The notes beneath the pieces are model-generated. The model ran no database searches. It saw nothing but the letters and a program-made list of their open reading frames with translations, and was not told where the DNA came from. Below are positions 5,104 to 6,583 of a DNA stretch of 6,583 nucleotides, piece by piece. Where the stretch lies: assembly GCA_029932715.1 (NCBI GenBank), contig JAOZPO010000078.1:1-6583 (forward strand). Reading direction: 5' to 3'. Each line of letters starts with the position of its first letter. The first letter of the stretch is position 1. Source of the DNA: Halobacteria archaeon (GTDB lineage: Archaea > Halobacteriota > Syntropharchaeia > Alkanophagales > Methanospirareceae). A program made the translations under genes and the position numbers.

Positions 5104-6009
5104 ATGTACTGGTATATTCCCGCACTTATGGCATCACTTCTATGGGCTGCGGTCGTGATAGTGGACAAGTTCGTGCTGACGCACCACATAAAAGATGCCT
5201 TCTCCTATCAGATTATCCAGGCTGTCACTTTTATACCACCACTCCTATTTCTCTTCTTCTGCTCTTCTTTCCACGGGTCTCTATTGCTCGGTATCATGAT
5301 TCTCGTACTCGGCATGATCTTTGGACTGGCTTTCATCCTTTACAACAAGGCACTGCTGGTAGAAGAAGTTTCGAGAGTAACGCCTTTATTTTACCTCACA
5401 CCGATTTTTGTGATACTATTATCTGCACTATTCCTTGGTGAGCACCTGCCACCGAGAAGGTATATTGGCATAGGACTTATGGTCGTAAGTGCAATTTCAG
5501 TATCGTTTAGATGGCAAAACGCCAAATCGTTAACCTTCTCTATTTCACCTGCGCTGTTCATGATATTATTTCTGGATTTACTCATAGCGGGCAAGGATAT
5601 AATCGCGAAATTCATGTTCTCCTACATTAACTTCTGGACATACCTCTTCTTGTTCGTGCTTGGTAACATTCTGGTAAGACCTTTTCTCTTATTCATACCA
5701 GGCATAAGGAGCAGATTCATTGCAGATCTGAAATCGCTCCCTTTGCGGATATATCTGCTTTGTTTCGTCAACAGTGCCATTGTATGGGCGGGTTTTACTT
5801 TATACTTCTTTGCTGTTTCTATTACCTATGTCTCGCTCGTGAGTGCGGTACCGTCAACACAGCCTTTTTTCGTGTTTGTATTCGCTATGGTGCTCGCGGT
5901 GTTTTATCCTGAGTTGATAAATGAGGATATAGCCGAAAAGTCCGCAGTCATTATTAAAGGTATTGCAGCGGTAATTGTCTTAATCGGTACGTACTTGATT
6001 GTAGCGTGA
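5104..6009 (+). CDS. EamA/DMT-family transporter, ten membrane helices
   Basis: This is an integral membrane protein of the drug/metabolite transporter superfamily, built from two EamA repeats of about five helices each. Hydrophobic segments lie near residues 3-20, 36-53, 60-80, 95-111, 118-135, 146-163, 175-195, 213-232, 234-268 (two helices) and 283-300. The end of the first repeat is the most typical part: VSRVTPLFYLTPIFVILL (89-106) followed by SALFLGEHLPPRRYIGIGL (107-125). The 301 residues are the normal length for the family. The start is supported by AGAGGT (5093-5098) five bases before the ATG. Members export amino acids, nucleosides or other metabolites, and nothing here identifies the substrate. 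The gene seems to be transcribed alone. Overlapping ORFs in other frames have no family features. Confidence 0.9.
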   Translation: MYWYIPALMASLLWAAVVIVDKFVLTHHIKDAFSYQIIQAVTFIPPLLFLFFCSSFHGSLLLGIMILVLGMIFGLAFILYNKALLVEEVSRVTPLFYLTPIFVILLSALFLGEHLPPRRYIGIGLMVVSAISVSFRWQNAKSLTFSISPALFMILFLDLLIAGKDIIAKFMFSYINFWTYLFLFVLGNILVRPFLLFIPGIRSRFIADLKSLPLRIYLLCFVNSAIVWAGFTLYFFAVSITYVSLVSAVPSTQPFFVFVFAMVLAVFYPELINEDIAEKSAVIIKGIAAVIVLIGTYLIVA

Positions 6010-6046
6010 GTTGGTTATGGGTATCAGTTCAGACGCAAAAAGATAG

Positions 6047-6069
6047 GAAAGTTTATGTATATATACATA
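6047..6069 (+). promoter_or_regulatory. Strong archaeal-type promoter before the protease remnant
   Basis: GGAAAG followed by TTTATGTATATATACATA looks like a BRE plus TATA box. The core 6054-6069 is a perfect 16-base palindrome. Transcription would begin near 6083, about 14 bases before the ribosome binding site. The palindrome may simply be an AT-rich TATA element, or also a regulator site. Confidence 0.55.
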
Positions 6070-6091
6070 GGGCATACTATCTGAATACTAT

Positions 6092-6104
6092 AAAAAGGAG
6101 GTGA
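6092..6104 (+). promoter_or_regulatory. Near-perfect Shine-Dalgarno of the protease remnant
   Basis: AAAAAGGAGGTGA is an excellent match to the archaeal anti-Shine-Dalgarno. No ATG, GTG or TTG lies at normal distance after it in the signal-peptide frame; only the GTG within the site itself (6101) is in that frame. The original start codon has probably been mutated or the 5' end has shifted frame. Confidence 0.5.
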
Positions 6105-6583
6105 AAGAAGAAGAAGGAGCGGAAAGAAGTGCTTTCGTAGCGACTATCCTGTCAGTATTCAGTGTAAGTATTGTGGGAGTAGCAATAGCGATACCAGGCC
6201 AGGAGTAGATGTAGAATCAACATGGAATGATGGCTGCTACGAAATAATTAGTTGCACCTAAGGCAAAGATAATTCCTGTGAAAGTTATAGACACGTATGA
6301 AGGCTTGCCCTGACACAGGAGGTCCACAAGTGTTCGGAACTGACCTGATGGTTGCTGCGGGCATCAACTACATCACTTACCTGGCAGAAAGCGAGATCGT
6401 CATAAGCATGGGCATAGGTGCACCAGAACCAATCCAGACCATTAAGGATGCAATTGACTACGCCATAAGTAAAGGAGTCATAGTAGCCGCTGCGGCAGGA
6501 AACAGCGGCAAACCTATGGGATGGCCAGCAAAATTTAACAACATCGCAAAAATATTGTTAACTAACAGAAAAGTGTATGTATA
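6101..6583 (+). pseudogene. Decayed secreted subtilisin-like (S8) serine protease, open to window edge
   Basis: Pieces of a subtilase appear in order but in broken frames. From the GTG at 6101 the frame encodes a charged start and a hydrophobic signal-like segment (FVATILSVFSVSIVGVAIAI), then a stop at 6206. The same frame resumes with HGMMAAT (from 6221, a likely degraded form of the His-motif HGTxVA), another stop at 6242, and then VAPKAKIIPVKVID, a standard subtilase strand (6251-6292), ending at the stop 6311. A shift to another frame near 6300-6312 continues through EIVISMGIG, AIDYAISKGVIVAAAAGNSG (with the oxyanion Asn at 6501-6503) and GWPAKFNNI to about 6547. The catalytic-Asp region and any propeptide, over 100 codons, are missing between the signal segment and the His motif. 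The Ser motif would lie beyond the window. Homology fades after 6547, where the sequence turns AT-rich. The peptidase identity is clear and activity is very unlikely. Confidence 0.8.

Noticed and set aside
5025..5441. A 138-codon plus-strand ORF overlapping the transporter start
   Set aside because: It needs a TTG start, has no domain, and overlaps a well-formed EamA protein that has its own ribosome binding site.

Overview
The window looks like an archaeal chromosome segment, most likely from a euryarchaeon (Halobacteriota) that uses tetrahydromethanopterin. The evidence is a methanopterin-pathway GTP cyclohydrolase (MptA), an archaeal-type TrpRS, a free-standing PurS subunit, a tRNA gene without an encoded CCA, and AT-rich TATA-like boxes instead of bacterial -35/-10 pairs. 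A methanogen, an ANME-1-like archaeon or a relative such as Syntrophoarchaeia would fit. I cannot place the lineage from this sequence alone.

Layout. At 2-835 is mptA, missing its N-terminus at the window edge. Its stop codon lies inside an elongator-type tRNA(CAU) gene (821-894). At 1011-1700 is a radical-SAM activase of the NrdG2 type, preceded by a possible 27-residue ORF (921-1004). The gap at 1701-1958 holds what looks like a dispersed intergenic repeat and candidate promoters. At 1959-2861 is a putative class I SAM-dependent methyltransferase with an unrecognised N-terminal half. It converges, 11 nt apart, on a small unrecognised gene on the minus strand (2873-3238) with a Cys-x6-Cys-x2-Cys N-terminus and an uncertain start. 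That gene is divergent from a purS-trpS pair (3312-4931) across a palindromic TATA-like element. purS and trpS abut exactly (TAAATG). At 5104-6009 is a ten-helix EamA/DMT transporter. The last 574 bases (6010-6583) contain a good promoter and ribosome binding site followed by the wreck of a secreted subtilisin-like (S8) protease.

Functionally this is mostly housekeeping: pterin cofactor synthesis, deoxynucleotide synthesis (activase), purine synthesis and tRNA charging, with one transporter and two unassigned proteins. I found no mobile element, CRISPR array or defence system. The most unusual points are the mptA/tRNA overlap, the start-site puzzle of the Cys-motif gene, the purS-trpS coupling, the extra segment in TrpRS, and the decayed protease whose promoter-like sequence recurs at the window edge.
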